From Ornithinimicrobium pekingense DSM 21552 (GTDB lineage: Bacteria > Actinomycetota > Actinomycetes > Actinomycetales > Dermatophilaceae): a stretch of DNA of 64,000 nucleotides. The stretch lies in contig NZ_ATWJ01000008.1 of NCBI RefSeq assembly GCF_000421185.1, positions 372,001-436,000 of the forward strand, written 5' to 3'. Of the stretch, positions 51,216-59,754 are shown in pieces (the stretch's first letter is position 1; every line of letters starts with the position of its first letter). The position numbers and the translations under genes were made by a program. The notes beneath the pieces were generated by a model. That model had not been told where the DNA came from and made no database searches. It saw nothing but the letters and a program-made list of their open reading frames with translations.

Positions 51216-51584
51216 TCAGGCGGGGCCCTCGAGCACGTCGCGGTCGGCGGGGATGGCGTCGGGGTCGTCGCCGCCGACCATCTCGGTCTCGCCCCGCTCG
51301 GCGCGCTCCTGGGTGCCGGTCTCCGGCGCGCCGTAGGCGGTGCCGGCCTCCGGCTCCTCCTGCATCACCCGCTGGTCGATGGTCTCGCCCTCGGAGTCGT
51401 CGCCGTCGTCGAGGAGCTCGGCCCCCATGGGGCGCTGCTCCGGCGGGGTCCATGGCACGTCGTCGACGGACTCGGGCATCTCGAGGTCGTTCTCGGCCCG
51501 CTCCTGCTGCTCGGCGTCGAGGTCGAGGGCCTGGATGTCCTCGTCGTAGGTGATCGGCTGGCGGTCCTCGGGCTGGTCGGTCAT
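51216..51584 (-). CDS. DUF5709-like acidic hypothetical protein
   Basis: A 122-residue, highly acidic protein without signal or membrane segments. TDQPEDRQPITYDEDIQALD and VPWTPPEQRPMGAE are reminiscent of an actinobacterial family (DUF5709) of low-complexity proteins. ATG at 51584 was preferred because the region further upstream reads as non-conserved. Function unknown; probably intrinsically disordered. Confidence 0.7.
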   Translation of the reverse strand: MTDQPEDRQPITYDEDIQALDLDAEQQERAENDLEMPESVDDVPWTPPEQRPMGAELLDDGDDSEGETIDQRVMQEEPEAGTAYGAPETGTQERAERGETEMVGGDDPDAIPADRDVLEGPA

Positions 51585-51636
51585 GCCCCCACCGTGCCCG
51601 CGGGGGAGCACGGCGGCAAGTCCAGCCGCCCGCTGT

Positions 51637-52023
51637 TCACTCGAGCAGCTGCGACGCGTCGTCGGGCACGTCCACGGCATACCTGCGCAGCAGCTCCAGC
51701 GGCACCACGCCGAGCACCGCGTCGGAGGTGCTCGCCAGCACGACGGGAGCGGCGTGCCCCGCCCGGGCCGACTGCAGCCAACGGACCGCGACCACGCACC
51801 ACCGGTCCCCGGGGCGCAGCCCGGCGAAGCCCCACTCGGGGCGGGGGGTGACCAGGTCGTTGCCGAGCTCGGTCTGGTGACTCAGGAAGTCGGTTGTCAT
51901 GACCACGCAGACGCCGTGGACCCCCACGTCCTCGGGCGTGACCTCGCAGCGGCCCGTCCTGGTGAAGCCCGTCACCGGGTCGCTGCCGCACTCCTCCAGC
52001 TCCCGTCCGAGCACGTTGCGCAT
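51637..52023 (-). CDS. DUF2237 family protein
   Basis: A 128-residue protein with the family pattern RNVLGRELEECGSDPVTGFT, RTGRCEV then HGVCVVMTTDFLSHQ, LGNDLVTPRPEWGFAGLRPG DRWCVVA. Cys and His positions are conserved and may bind metal; function is unknown. ATG start at 52023. The following gene upstream on the plus strand starts 69 nt away, leaving a short divergent promoter region. Confidence 0.85.
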   Translation of the reverse strand: MRNVLGRELEECGSDPVTGFTRTGRCEVTPEDVGVHGVCVVMTTDFLSHQTELGNDLVTPRPEWGFAGLRPGDRWCVVAVRWLQSARAGHAAPVVLASTSDAVLGVVPLELLRRYAVDVPDDASQLLE

Positions 52024-52091
52024 GCTCGATCATGGCAGGGATCGGCCCTCCGCGGGTGCCGCCGGCGGGAGGGTGGTGGCAGGGTGGACGC

Positions 52092-52409
52092 ATGCAGACC
52101 GAGGTGAGCAGGAGGTCGGGGCCGGACCGCTACGAGATCACGCTGGAGGGTGAGCCGGTCGGGCTGACCCGCTTCGTCGACGTCGACGGCCGGCGGGTCT
52201 TCTTCCACACGGAGGTCGACGACGGCCACGCCGGCCAGGGCCTGGCCGGCACCCTCGTCCGGGGAGCGCTGGAGGCCACGCGGGCCGAGGGGCTGAGGAT
52301 CGTCGCCGTCTGTCCCTACGTCCGCCGGTACGTGCGCAAGCACGACGGGTGGGCCGACCTGCTGGACCGGGCCACGCCCGCGATGCTGCAGGCGATCCCA
52401 CGCTCCTGA
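52092..52409 (+). CDS. small GNAT-like N-acetyltransferase (YidJ/Acetyltransf_CG type)
   Basis: A 105-residue mini-acetyltransferase. FFHTEVDDGHAGQGLAGTLV contains the acetyl-CoA pyrophosphate loop (Q/R-x-x-G-x-G/A), and VAVCPYVRRYVRKHDGW the family C-terminal signature (CPY...). The reaction or substrate in this short GNAT family is not known. ATG at 52092; CAGGGT lies 6 nt upstream. Confidence 0.85.
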   Translation: MQTEVSRRSGPDRYEITLEGEPVGLTRFVDVDGRRVFFHTEVDDGHAGQGLAGTLVRGALEATRAEGLRIVAVCPYVRRYVRKHDGWADLLDRATPAMLQAIPRS

Positions 52410-52504
52410 CGCCCCGGCGCGCACCCTCCCGAGGGCGGTGCTGCGCAGCCCTTGACAGCGGTGACGGGCCGGGCGCACCGTGACCAGATAGCGCGTCTGT
52501 ATCG

Positions 52505-53737
52505 ATGAAGGCAGGGAGGGCGGACCCGGTCGGTCTGCCGGTCGTGTCCAGGCTGCGGTGGCTCCCGCTGCCCGCGGCCCGGACCGCGCTGCGCCTGCTC
52601 GGCCTCGGGGACCTGGGGATCCGGCACGGTGTGGCCCTGCGCCGCGTGCTCTACGTGACGGCCGGTCCGGACGGGCGTCCCACCGTGGCCTCCGCGCTGG
52701 TCGCGACCCCGGTCGGCGCCGAGCCGCACGCCGTCGTCTGCTACCAGCACGCCACGCAGAGCCACCGGGTCAACGTCCCGTCCACCCCGCACCGGCTGGA
52801 GGGAGTCCTGACCTCGGTGGTCTTCGCCGGGGCGGGCTACGCGCTGGCCGCCCCGGACTACCAGGGCCTGGGCAGCGGCACCGGCCACCACCCCTACCTG
52901 CACGCCGCCACCGAGGCCTCCAGTGTCACCGACCTGCTCGCGGTCCTGCCACAGGTGCTGGAGCGGACGGGCACGGCGGTGCCGCGCCGCACCGCACTGC
53001 TGGGCTTCTCGCAGGGCGGGCACGCCTCGCTCGCCGCCCTGGAGTCGCTGTCGGCCACGGCGGAGGACCTCGACCTGGACCTCGTCGGGGTGGCATCCGT
53101 CGCCGGCGTGCACCGTCTGCTCGAGAGCGCCGGCCCGCACACCCTCTCGGGCGCCTCCGCCCACCACTCGACCTACCTGGCCTACCTGGCCACGTCCTAT
53201 GCCCGCCTGCACCGCCAGCCGCTGTCCTCCATCGTGCGGCCGCGGTGGGCCCGCCGGCTGCCCCTGCTGATGGACGGCGCGCACGGGATGGCGCAGATCG
53301 AGCAGGCGCTGCCCCGGGACCCCACGCAGGTCCTCACGCGCGAGACGGTCGAGGACCTCATCGGCCCGGGGGAGGGATGGTTCGCGCAGCGGCTGGCCGC
53401 CAACAGCGTCGGTGACGTGGCCGCTGTCGCCCCCGTCCGCTTCTTCGTGGGCAGCCGCGACGTCGACGCACCTCCGGTGGACGCCGCCCGGACCGCCCGG
53501 CTCATCCGGGCCCGCGGCGGCAGCGCCGAGGTGGTCGACGTCGGCCCGGTGGACCACCGGGGCACGGCCTTCGCCGCGGTGGGGCTCGCACGGCGCTGGT
53601 TCGACGACCTGCTCGACGTCGAGACGCCAGAGCTCCCTGGCGTCGCCGCCACCGGCGCCTCCGTGCCGGAGCGGTGGCGCGGGCGTCTCACCCGGGCGCT
53701 GCCCGTGCTCGGTCGCACCCGTCCGCTGGGTGCGTAG
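52505..53737 (+). CDS. alpha/beta hydrolase, secretory-lipase-like
   Basis: A 410-residue hydrolase with the pattern of lipase family LIP-like proteins: AVVCYQHATQSHRVNVPSTP, LAAPDYQGLGSGTGHHPYLH. The nucleophile elbow is GFSQGGHAS, the acid Asp is in VGSRDVDAPP and the His in GPVDHRGTAF. No Sec signal peptide is obvious, so location is unclear. ATG at 52505; TTGACA at 52452-52457 may be the -35. The 245 nt after it contain regulatory repeats for the peroxidase gene. Confidence 0.82.
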   Translation: MKAGRADPVGLPVVSRLRWLPLPAARTALRLLGLGDLGIRHGVALRRVLYVTAGPDGRPTVASALVATPVGAEPHAVVCYQHATQSHRVNVPSTPHRLEGVLTSVVFAGAGYALAAPDYQGLGSGTGHHPYLHAATEASSVTDLLAVLPQVLERTGTAVPRRTALLGFSQGGHASLAALESLSATAEDLDLDLVGVASVAGVHRLLESAGPHTLSGASAHHSTYLAYLATSYARLHRQPLSSIVRPRWARRLPLLMDGAHGMAQIEQALPRDPTQVLTRETVEDLIGPGEGWFAQRLAANSVGDVAAVAPVRFFVGSRDVDAPPVDAARTARLIRARGGSAEVVDVGPVDHRGTAFAAVGLARRWFDDLLDVETPELPGVAATGASVPERWRGRLTRALPVLGRTRPLGA

Positions 53738-53788
53738 GGCGGTCGCCTGGGCGTCAGCACCCCGAAATGTGACCTCTGCAACACCTTT

Positions 53789-53832
53789 GACCAACCTTTG
53801 GCAAAGGAAAGGTCAAGTGTCGGTCAAATTTT
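53789..53832 (+). promoter_or_regulatory. 11-nt GGTCA repeats and inverted repeats upstream of the peroxidase gene
   Basis: GGTCAAGTGTC (53811) and GGTCAAATTTT (53822) are consecutive 11-nt units, preceded in phase by weaker GGCAAAGGAAA (53800) and GACCAACCTTT (53789). The same stretch forms nested inverted repeats: TTGACC (53787-53792) with GGTCAA (53811-53816) around CCTTTG-g-CAAAGG (53795-53807). It resembles the array at 30049-30092. The rest of 53738-53982 holds no gene I can support. Confidence 0.5.
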
Positions 53833-53982
53833 CGTCCCTCAGGGCCTTGTGTGGTAGAGGGCCGCACGCTATGAATGGCCTACCTGGCAAGAGCCTGGGA
53901 ACCAACCACAAGCAGGGGTGCTTCTTCAATGGTTGCAATCTGGGGTGCCGTGTGCGCCGTGATCCTTCTCTTACTACTGGCA

Positions 53983-56900
53983 GTGACGCTGCGCCGAAGT
54001 CATTGGCGCCAGCACGCCGCGATGGGGGCCGCGGCCGCCGTCGTGGTCTCCACGGCCGCGGCCGGCAACGCCGGGCCGCTGGTCACCGACGACCACCTCA
54101 ACTTCGAGCCGCTGGCGACCGAGACCGAGCCGACGTTCCGGCTCATCCCCAGCGACCTCGACTTCATCCTCAAGCAGATCGAGATCTCCGAGGCGCACGC
54201 CCACGCGATCGAGACCGGCGACGACAGCTACTCGCTGCTGTGCCAGTCGACCGCCGACACCAGCGGCAAGTGCGTCCGTGACCCGCAGCTGCCGCACGGC
54301 CTGCGGACCGTCGACGGCTCGTTCAACAACATCGAGTTCGACACCACCATCGGCAAGTCGAACAAGACCATGCCCCGTCTGCTGCCGATCCGGTGGCGCC
54401 AGGGTGAGGCCGCTCCGGCACAGGCGCCGTCGGCCGGTGACACCTCGATGTGCGAGGACCCCGCCGGCACCTGCTACGAGCAGCACGACGGCATCGTCTA
54501 CGACGCCTCGCCGCGGCAGATCAGCAACCTGATCGTCGACAACAGCACCAACAACCCGACGGTGGCCGACGCCGCCGCCAACAACCCGGGTGCGGTCATC
54601 GACCCGGTGACCGGGGAGCTCTACCTGCCCAACCAGATGGCTGACGAGGCGCTGTCGGCCCCGGTCAACATGTGGTTCGTCTTCTTCGGGCAGTTCTTCG
54701 ACCACGGGCTGGACCTGGTGGAGAAGAGCGCCGACGACGCGGTCATCGTGCCGCTCAGCCCGGACGACCCGCTGTGGGCCCAGACGCCGCCCAGCATGCG
54801 CTGGCTGGCGATGAGCCGTGCCACCAACCAGGCCGGGCCCGACAACGTCGTCGGCACCTCCGACGACGTGCGCGAGCACGCCAACCGGACCACCCCGTGG
54901 GTCGACCAGAACCAGACCTACACCTCCCACCCGGCGCACCAGGTCTTCATCCGCGAGTACGAGCTCGTGGACGGCCGGCCGCAGGCGACCGGACACCTGC
55001 TCGACGGCGACAACGGTGGCCTGGCCACCTGGGACGACGTGCAGGAGCAGGCCCGGACCGTCCTGGGTATCGACCTGCTCGACGAGAACGTCCTCAACGT
55101 CCCGCAGGTCGGGGTGGACCTCTACGGCAACTTCATCCCGGGTGACAACGGCTTCCCGCAGCTCATCACGGAGTCCGGCTCGGTGGAGGGCAACCCCTCC
55201 GCACCGGTCGCGTCGACCGAGGCGATCAAGCTCAACCAGTCGTTCCTGGACGACATCGCCCACGGCGCGACGCCCGCTCCCCCGGAGCCGGACCCGACGT
55301 GCACCGAGGGCGACTGCCCACTGATCCCCGGCTACGACAACGTGGCCCTGGGGCAGCACTTCATCACCGGTGACGGCCGCGGCAACGAGAACATCGGCCT
55401 GACCGCCGTGCACCACGTCTTCCACAGCGAGCACAACCGGCTGGTGGACCACGTCAACGAGGTCCTCGCGGCCAACCCGGACCTGCAGGCCAGGTACCAG
55501 ACCAGCGGCGAGGCCGACGACTGGAGCTACAACGAGCGTGTCTTCCAGGCCGCCCGCTTCGCCAACGAGATGCAGTACCAGCACCTCGTGTTCGAGGAGT
55601 TCGCGCGGACCGTGCAGCCGCAGATCGACGCCGTCGTGTTCAACGAGAACGCCTACGACAGCACGATCGACGCCGCCATCCGTGCGGAGTTCGCCCACGT
55701 GGTCTACCGGTTCGGCCACTCGATGCTGACCGAGGACATCCTGCGCGAGGGCTTCGGGGCGGAGTCGGCCAGCCTGCTCGACGGCTTCCTCAACCCGGTG
55801 GCCTTCCACTGCCGCGTGCAGCCGGACATCAACAACGGCTGCGCCGAGGCCGACCTGCTGACCCCGGACGAGGCGGCCGGCGCGATCGTCAACGGCACGA
55901 CCAACCAGGTCGCCAACCAGGTCGACGAGCTGGTCACCAGCACGCTGCGCAACAACCTGCTCGGCCTGCCGCTCGACCTCGCGACGATCAACATCCTGCG
56001 CGGTCGCGACACCGGTGTGCCGGGTCTGCAGCAGGCTCGCCGCACCTTCTTCGCCGAGAGCGGCAACCCGCAGCTCGAGCCCTACTCCAGCTGGCGCGAC
56101 TTCGGTCTGTCGCTGAAGAACGGCGAGAACTTCGGGCGCGGTGACAGCACCAGCTCGCTGGTGAACTTCGTCGCGGCCTACGGCCAGCACCCGTCGATCG
56201 TCGACGCCCCCACCCTGGACGCCAAGCGCGCCGCCGCCGACCTGCTGGTCAACGGCACGCCGACCATGGACATGGTGGAGCGGATCGCGGGCACCAGCCG
56301 CTACGCGACCGCCGCGGCGATCAGCGCGGCCAGCTTCACCTCGGCCGACACGGTCTACGTGGCCAACGGCACCAACTTCCCCGACGCCCTGGCGGGTGGC
56401 CCCGCGGCCGCCTACGAGGGTGGCCCGGTCCTGCTGGTGCAGCAGAACGCCATCCCGGCCGACACCGTGCTCGAGATCCTGCGGCTGGCGCCGCAGAAGG
56501 TCGTCGTTCTGGGTGGCACGGGTGCAGTCAGCACCCAGGTCGAGAACTCGCTGCGGACCTACGCACCGATCGTCGAGCGCCGGTCGAGCACCGACCGGTA
56601 CGGCACGGCGGCCGCCGTGGTCGCGGGCGCCTTCACCGACGCCTCGGCCGTGGACCGGGTCTACATCGCCAGCGGTGCGACCTTCCCGGACGCCCTCGGT
56701 GGCAGCGCCGCCGCGGCGGCCGCGGGCGCCCCGCTGCTCCTGGTCCGTCCGGACAGCGTGCCGGCGGCCATCGCGGGTCAGCTCCAGCGTCTGGCACCCA
56801 GCCAGATCACGGTCCTCGGTGGGCCGGGCGCGGTCAGCGACGCGGTGATGACCGAGCTGCAGTCGCTCGTCTCCGGCGCGACGGTGACCCGTCTGAACGG

Positions 56901-59634
56901 CACCAACCGCTACGAGACGAGCGTCGCGGTGAGCCAGGACTTCGCCACCCCCGGTGGCACGGTCTACCTCTCCACGGGGTCCAACTTCCCGGACGCCCTG
57001 GCCGCAGGCTCCCCCGCGGGGCTGCGGCAGTCGCCGATCCTGCTGATCCAGACGACCGGGGTCCCGGCCGCGGTCCAGGCGGAGCTCCTGCGCCTGCAGC
57101 CCAGCCGGGTGGTCATCCTCGGCGGCCCCGGGGCGGTGTCGGACACCACCCTGGCGCAGGTCGAGGCGCTGTTCCCGCCGCAGGAGGCTCCGGCCGACGC
57201 GGTGGCGTTCATGACCAGCACGGGCGACTGGGCCAACCAGTCGGGCCTGAGCACCACCGGTCTGGAGGACGTCGACTTCTGGGTCGGCGGTCTCGCGGAG
57301 GCGCTCGACCCGTTCGGCGGCATGCTCGGCAGCACGTTCAACTACGTGTTCGAGCAGCAGCTGGAGGACCTGCAGTTCGGTGACCGGTTCTACTACCTGT
57401 TCCGCAACCAGGGCAACCAGCTGTTCGCGGCGCTCGAGGCCAACTCGTTCTCCTCGCTGATCCAGCGCAACACGGACGCCTCGCTGCTGCCGGCGGAGAT
57501 CTTCCGCTCGCAGGAGCCGACGTTCGACCTGGAGAACCTGCCCACCCCGCTGCCGGCCGGCCTCACCCAGATGGCGGACGGCACGTGGCGCTGGGACGGT
57601 GACGAGCACGTCGAGATCCACGGCAACCGGACGCTGGCCGACCGCATCCGCGGTGGTCAGGGTGACGACGCACTGTGGGGCTACGGCGGCGACGACCGGA
57701 TCGAGGGCGGGTCGGGCAACGACTCGATCGTCGGCGGCCCGGGTCACGACATCCTCACCGACGCCTTCGGCGACGACAACATCAAGGGCGGTGACGGCAA
57801 CGACGCGATCGACGGCGGACCCGGCATCGACCTGCTCCTCGCCGGGGCCGGTGACGACTTCGTGGCCAAGCCCTCGGACAACTCCGACGGAGCCACCGGC
57901 TTCTTCGGCACCGGTGACGACATCTTCATCGGTGGCACCGGGCGGGACAACCCGTTCGGCAACGAGGGAGACGACTGGATGGAGGGCGGCCCGCACGCGG
58001 ACCTGCTGATGGGTGACAACGGTCAGCAGTTCCAGAACGACGTGGACGGCGGCGACGACGTCCTCATCGGCGGCACCGGCTCCGACGACCACGACGCCGA
58101 GGGCGGTGACGACATCATGGTCGCCACCTCCGGCGGCACGGACAGGTACCACGGCATGTTCGGCTTCGACTACGTCACCTACGACGGGACGAGCACGGGC
58201 GTCGACGCGGACCTCAACTTCAACCTGCTGCAGCCCCCGGACGTCACGGCGATCCGGGACCGCTTCACCCAGGTGGAGTCGCTGTCCGGTGGTAGCGGTG
58301 ACGACGTCATCCGTGGTCTGGGCATAGCCCCGGACGACCTCGACGCCGACGCCGTCAACAAGATGGACCCGGAGAACCTCGACCTGGTCGACGGTCTGCG
58401 CGAACTGCTCAGCCCGGCGGGCCACGAGCAGGACTACTCGATGCGGGTCCGGTCGGACAACCCGCTGCTCCAGGACACCGACGGGGTCTCCAACCTGCTC
58501 TTCGGTGGTGCCGGCGACGACATCATGGAAGGCCGGTTCGGTGACGACTTCATCGACGGTGACAAGGCGCTCCGGGTCCAGCTGGTGCACGTCCCCACGG
58601 GCGAGCGGTTCTCCAGCGCGGCCCAGCTGCGGGCTCGGGTCTTCTCCGGTGCGATCAACCCCGGTGACATCGACATCGTGCGCGAGCTGGTGGACGAGTC
58701 GGCCGAGGGTGACATCGACACCGCGGTCTACGTCGACCCCTTCGTCAACGAGGCTGGCGCCCCGAACTACGAGATCAACCAGCTGCCTGACGGCTACTGG
58801 GAGGTCGTCCACATCGGTGGAGCGGAGTTCGAGGAGTCCGAGGGTGCCGACATCCTGGTGAACATCGAGATGCTGCAGTTCGGCGACGGTGGGTGCTTCG
58901 AGCTCTCCACCGAGCTCACGCCGTGCCCCTCGCTGGGGACCGTGTCCTTCACGGGCCAGACCAACCCGCCCACGGAGGACGCGGCCATCACGGCCACGGT
59001 CACCCTGGACCCGTCGGTCACCACCCCGCGCGGCATGCGGTTCTCCTGGCAGGCCGGTGAGGTCGCCGAGGCCTGGGACCCGTCCTCAACCGAGGGCGGC
59101 CCGGTCACCCGGGTGGCCGGGACGAACACCTGGCAGCAGACGTTCACGCCCGGTGACGGTGACGCAGGCGCGATCCTGCGGCTGGTCGTGACCTTCGAGG
59201 ACGACAACGGCGTGCTGCGGCAGGTCGTGTCCCCGGTGGTCGGGAGCGAGGCTGACCCCGACCTGGCCAACCTGGCGGTCGTCAACATCAACGACGACCC
59301 GACGGGGCTGACCCTGTCGAACACCTCGCCGCGGGTGGGCCAGTCGATCGTCCCGAGCCCGTTCTCGGACGCCGACGGGCTGGAGGAGGCCGTGGAGGCC
59401 GGTATGACGTACGAGTGGCAGACGGCGACCGACGCCGCCTTCACGTCCGGCGTCGTGACCGTGGCCACCAGGGTCACCCCTGGCACCAACCAGCTGGGCT
59501 ACACGGTCCAGGACGGTGACCTGAACCGCTACATCCGGGTGGTCGTCACCTACACCGACGACCAGGGGACGGTCGAAACGTACCCCTCCGACCCGACCGC
59601 CGCGGTGGCAGCCGCCGAGGCCGCCGGCCCGTGA
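53983..59634 (+). CDS. giant secreted animal-type heme peroxidase with inserted CWB2 repeats and RTX calcium-binding repeats
   Basis: About 1,883 residues. Signal peptide (RRSHWRQ, then MGAAAAVVVSTAAAG). Heme peroxidase core about 220-760: FGQFFDHGLDLV (distal His), HHVFHSEHNRLVDHV, VVYRFGHSMLTE (proximal His) and INILRGRDTGVPG. Three CWB2 repeats about 765-1066 (SRYATAAAIS, DRYGTAAAVV, NRYETSVAVS). The peroxidase C-terminal part then resumes: LEDVDFWVGGLAE, then FGDRFYYLFRNQG. RTX GGxGxDxxx nonapeptides follow at about 1207-1450 and again near 1510, then Ig/PKD-like domains. I prefer GTG at 53983: the 54 nt upstream contain TTA-CTA codons foreign to this genome. ATGs at 53875, 53929 and 54022 are in frame. 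Halide oxidation or oxidative cross-linking at the surface is likely. Confidence 0.88.
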   Translation: MTLRRSHWRQHAAMGAAAAVVVSTAAAGNAGPLVTDDHLNFEPLATETEPTFRLIPSDLDFILKQIEISEAHAHAIETGDDSYSLLCQSTADTSGKCVRDPQLPHGLRTVDGSFNNIEFDTTIGKSNKTMPRLLPIRWRQGEAAPAQAPSAGDTSMCEDPAGTCYEQHDGIVYDASPRQISNLIVDNSTNNPTVADAAANNPGAVIDPVTGELYLPNQMADEALSAPVNMWFVFFGQFFDHGLDLVEKSADDAVIVPLSPDDPLWAQTPPSMRWLAMSRATNQAGPDNVVGTSDDVREHANRTTPWVDQNQTYTSHPAHQVFIREYELVDGRPQATGHLLDGDNGGLATWDDVQEQARTVLGIDLLDENVLNVPQVGVDLYGNFIPGDNGFPQLITESGSVEGNPSAPVASTEAIKLNQSFLDDIAHGATPAPPEPDPTCTEGDCPLIPGYDNVALGQHFITGDGRGNENIGLTAVHHVFHSEHNRLVDHVNEVLAANPDLQARYQTSGEADDWSYNERVFQAARFANEMQYQHLVFEEFARTVQPQIDAVVFNENAYDSTIDAAIRAEFAHVVYRFGHSMLTEDILREGFGAESASLLDGFLNPVAFHCRVQPDINNGCAEADLLTPDEAAGAIVNGTTNQVANQVDELVTSTLRNNLLGLPLDLATINILRGRDTGVPGLQQARRTFFAESGNPQLEPYSSWRDFGLSLKNGENFGRGDSTSSLVNFVAAYGQHPSIVDAPTLDAKRAAADLLVNGTPTMDMVERIAGTSRYATAAAISAASFTSADTVYVANGTNFPDALAGGPAAAYEGGPVLLVQQNAIPADTVLEILRLAPQKVVVLGGTGAVSTQVENSLRTYAPIVERRSSTDRYGTAAAVVAGAFTDASAVDRVYIASGATFPDALGGSAAAAAAGAPLLLVRPDSVPAAIAGQLQRLAPSQITVLGGPGAVSDAVMTELQSLVSGATVTRLNGTNRYETSVAVSQDFATPGGTVYLSTGSNFPDALAAGSPAGLRQSPILLIQTTGVPAAVQAELLRLQPSRVVILGGPGAVSDTTLAQVEALFPPQEAPADAVAFMTSTGDWANQSGLSTTGLEDVDFWVGGLAEALDPFGGMLGSTFNYVFEQQLEDLQFGDRFYYLFRNQGNQLFAALEANSFSSLIQRNTDASLLPAEIFRSQEPTFDLENLPTPLPAGLTQMADGTWRWDGDEHVEIHGNRTLADRIRGGQGDDALWGYGGDDRIEGGSGNDSIVGGPGHDILTDAFGDDNIKGGDGNDAIDGGPGIDLLLAGAGDDFVAKPSDNSDGATGFFGTGDDIFIGGTGRDNPFGNEGDDWMEGGPHADLLMGDNGQQFQNDVDGGDDVLIGGTGSDDHDAEGGDDIMVATSGGTDRYHGMFGFDYVTYDGTSTGVDADLNFNLLQPPDVTAIRDRFTQVESLSGGSGDDVIRGLGIAPDDLDADAVNKMDPENLDLVDGLRELLSPAGHEQDYSMRVRSDNPLLQDTDGVSNLLFGGAGDDIMEGRFGDDFIDGDKALRVQLVHVPTGERFSSAAQLRARVFSGAINPGDIDIVRELVDESAEGDIDTAVYVDPFVNEAGAPNYEINQLPDGYWEVVHIGGAEFEESEGADILVNIEMLQFGDGGCFELSTELTPCPSLGTVSFTGQTNPPTEDAAITATVTLDPSVTTPRGMRFSWQAGEVAEAWDPSSTEGGPVTRVAGTNTWQQTFTPGDGDAGAILRLVVTFEDDNGVLRQVVSPVVGSEADPDLANLAVVNINDDPTGLTLSNTSPRVGQSIVPSPFSDADGLEEAVEAGMTYEWQTATDAAFTSGVVTVATRVTPGTNQLGYTVQDGDLNRYIRVVVTYTDDQGTVETYPSDPTAAVAAAEAAGP

Positions 59635-59672
59635 GGCCGGGTGCTCCGTGAGCACCGCCTGAGGGCATGACC

Positions 59673-59707
59673 GAAGGGCCCCGCCGCACCCAGCGGCGGG
59701 GCCCTTC
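59673..59707. terminator. intrinsic-terminator-like hairpin after the peroxidase gene
   Basis: Perfect 15-bp stem GAAGGGCCCCGCCGC / GCGGCGGGGCCCTTC with a 5-nt loop, 38 nt after the stop codon. Confidence 0.85.
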
Positions 59708-59717
59708 AACGTGCCCC

Positions 59718-59749
59718 TTGACAACATACAACTGATTGGTTGTATGTTG
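59718..59749 (+). promoter_or_regulatory. ArsR-family promoter with perfect 11-bp palindromic operator
   Basis: CAACATACAAC (59722-59732) and GTTGTATGTTG (59739-59749) are a perfect inverted repeat with 6-nt spacer. TTGACA (59718-59723) and TATGTT (59743-59748) form the promoter and overlap the arms, so protein binding would block polymerase. TATGTT lies 6 nt before the GTG start: a leaderless, autoregulated gene is predicted. Confidence 0.75.
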
Positions 59750-59754
59750 GTGGC

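Noticed and set aside
53840-53982. c-di-AMP (ydaO-type) riboswitch upstream of the secreted peroxidase
   Set aside because: GGGAACC and GGGGTG blocks are vaguely similar, but the other conserved strands of that riboswitch class could not be found. I only report a possible structured leader.
53974-58812. A 1,612-codon open frame on the minus strand, opposite the peroxidase gene
   Set aside because: It mirrors the plus-strand gene, whose translation has recognisable peroxidase, CWB2 and RTX motifs; the antisense translation has no domain or start signal and arises from high GC at third codon positions.
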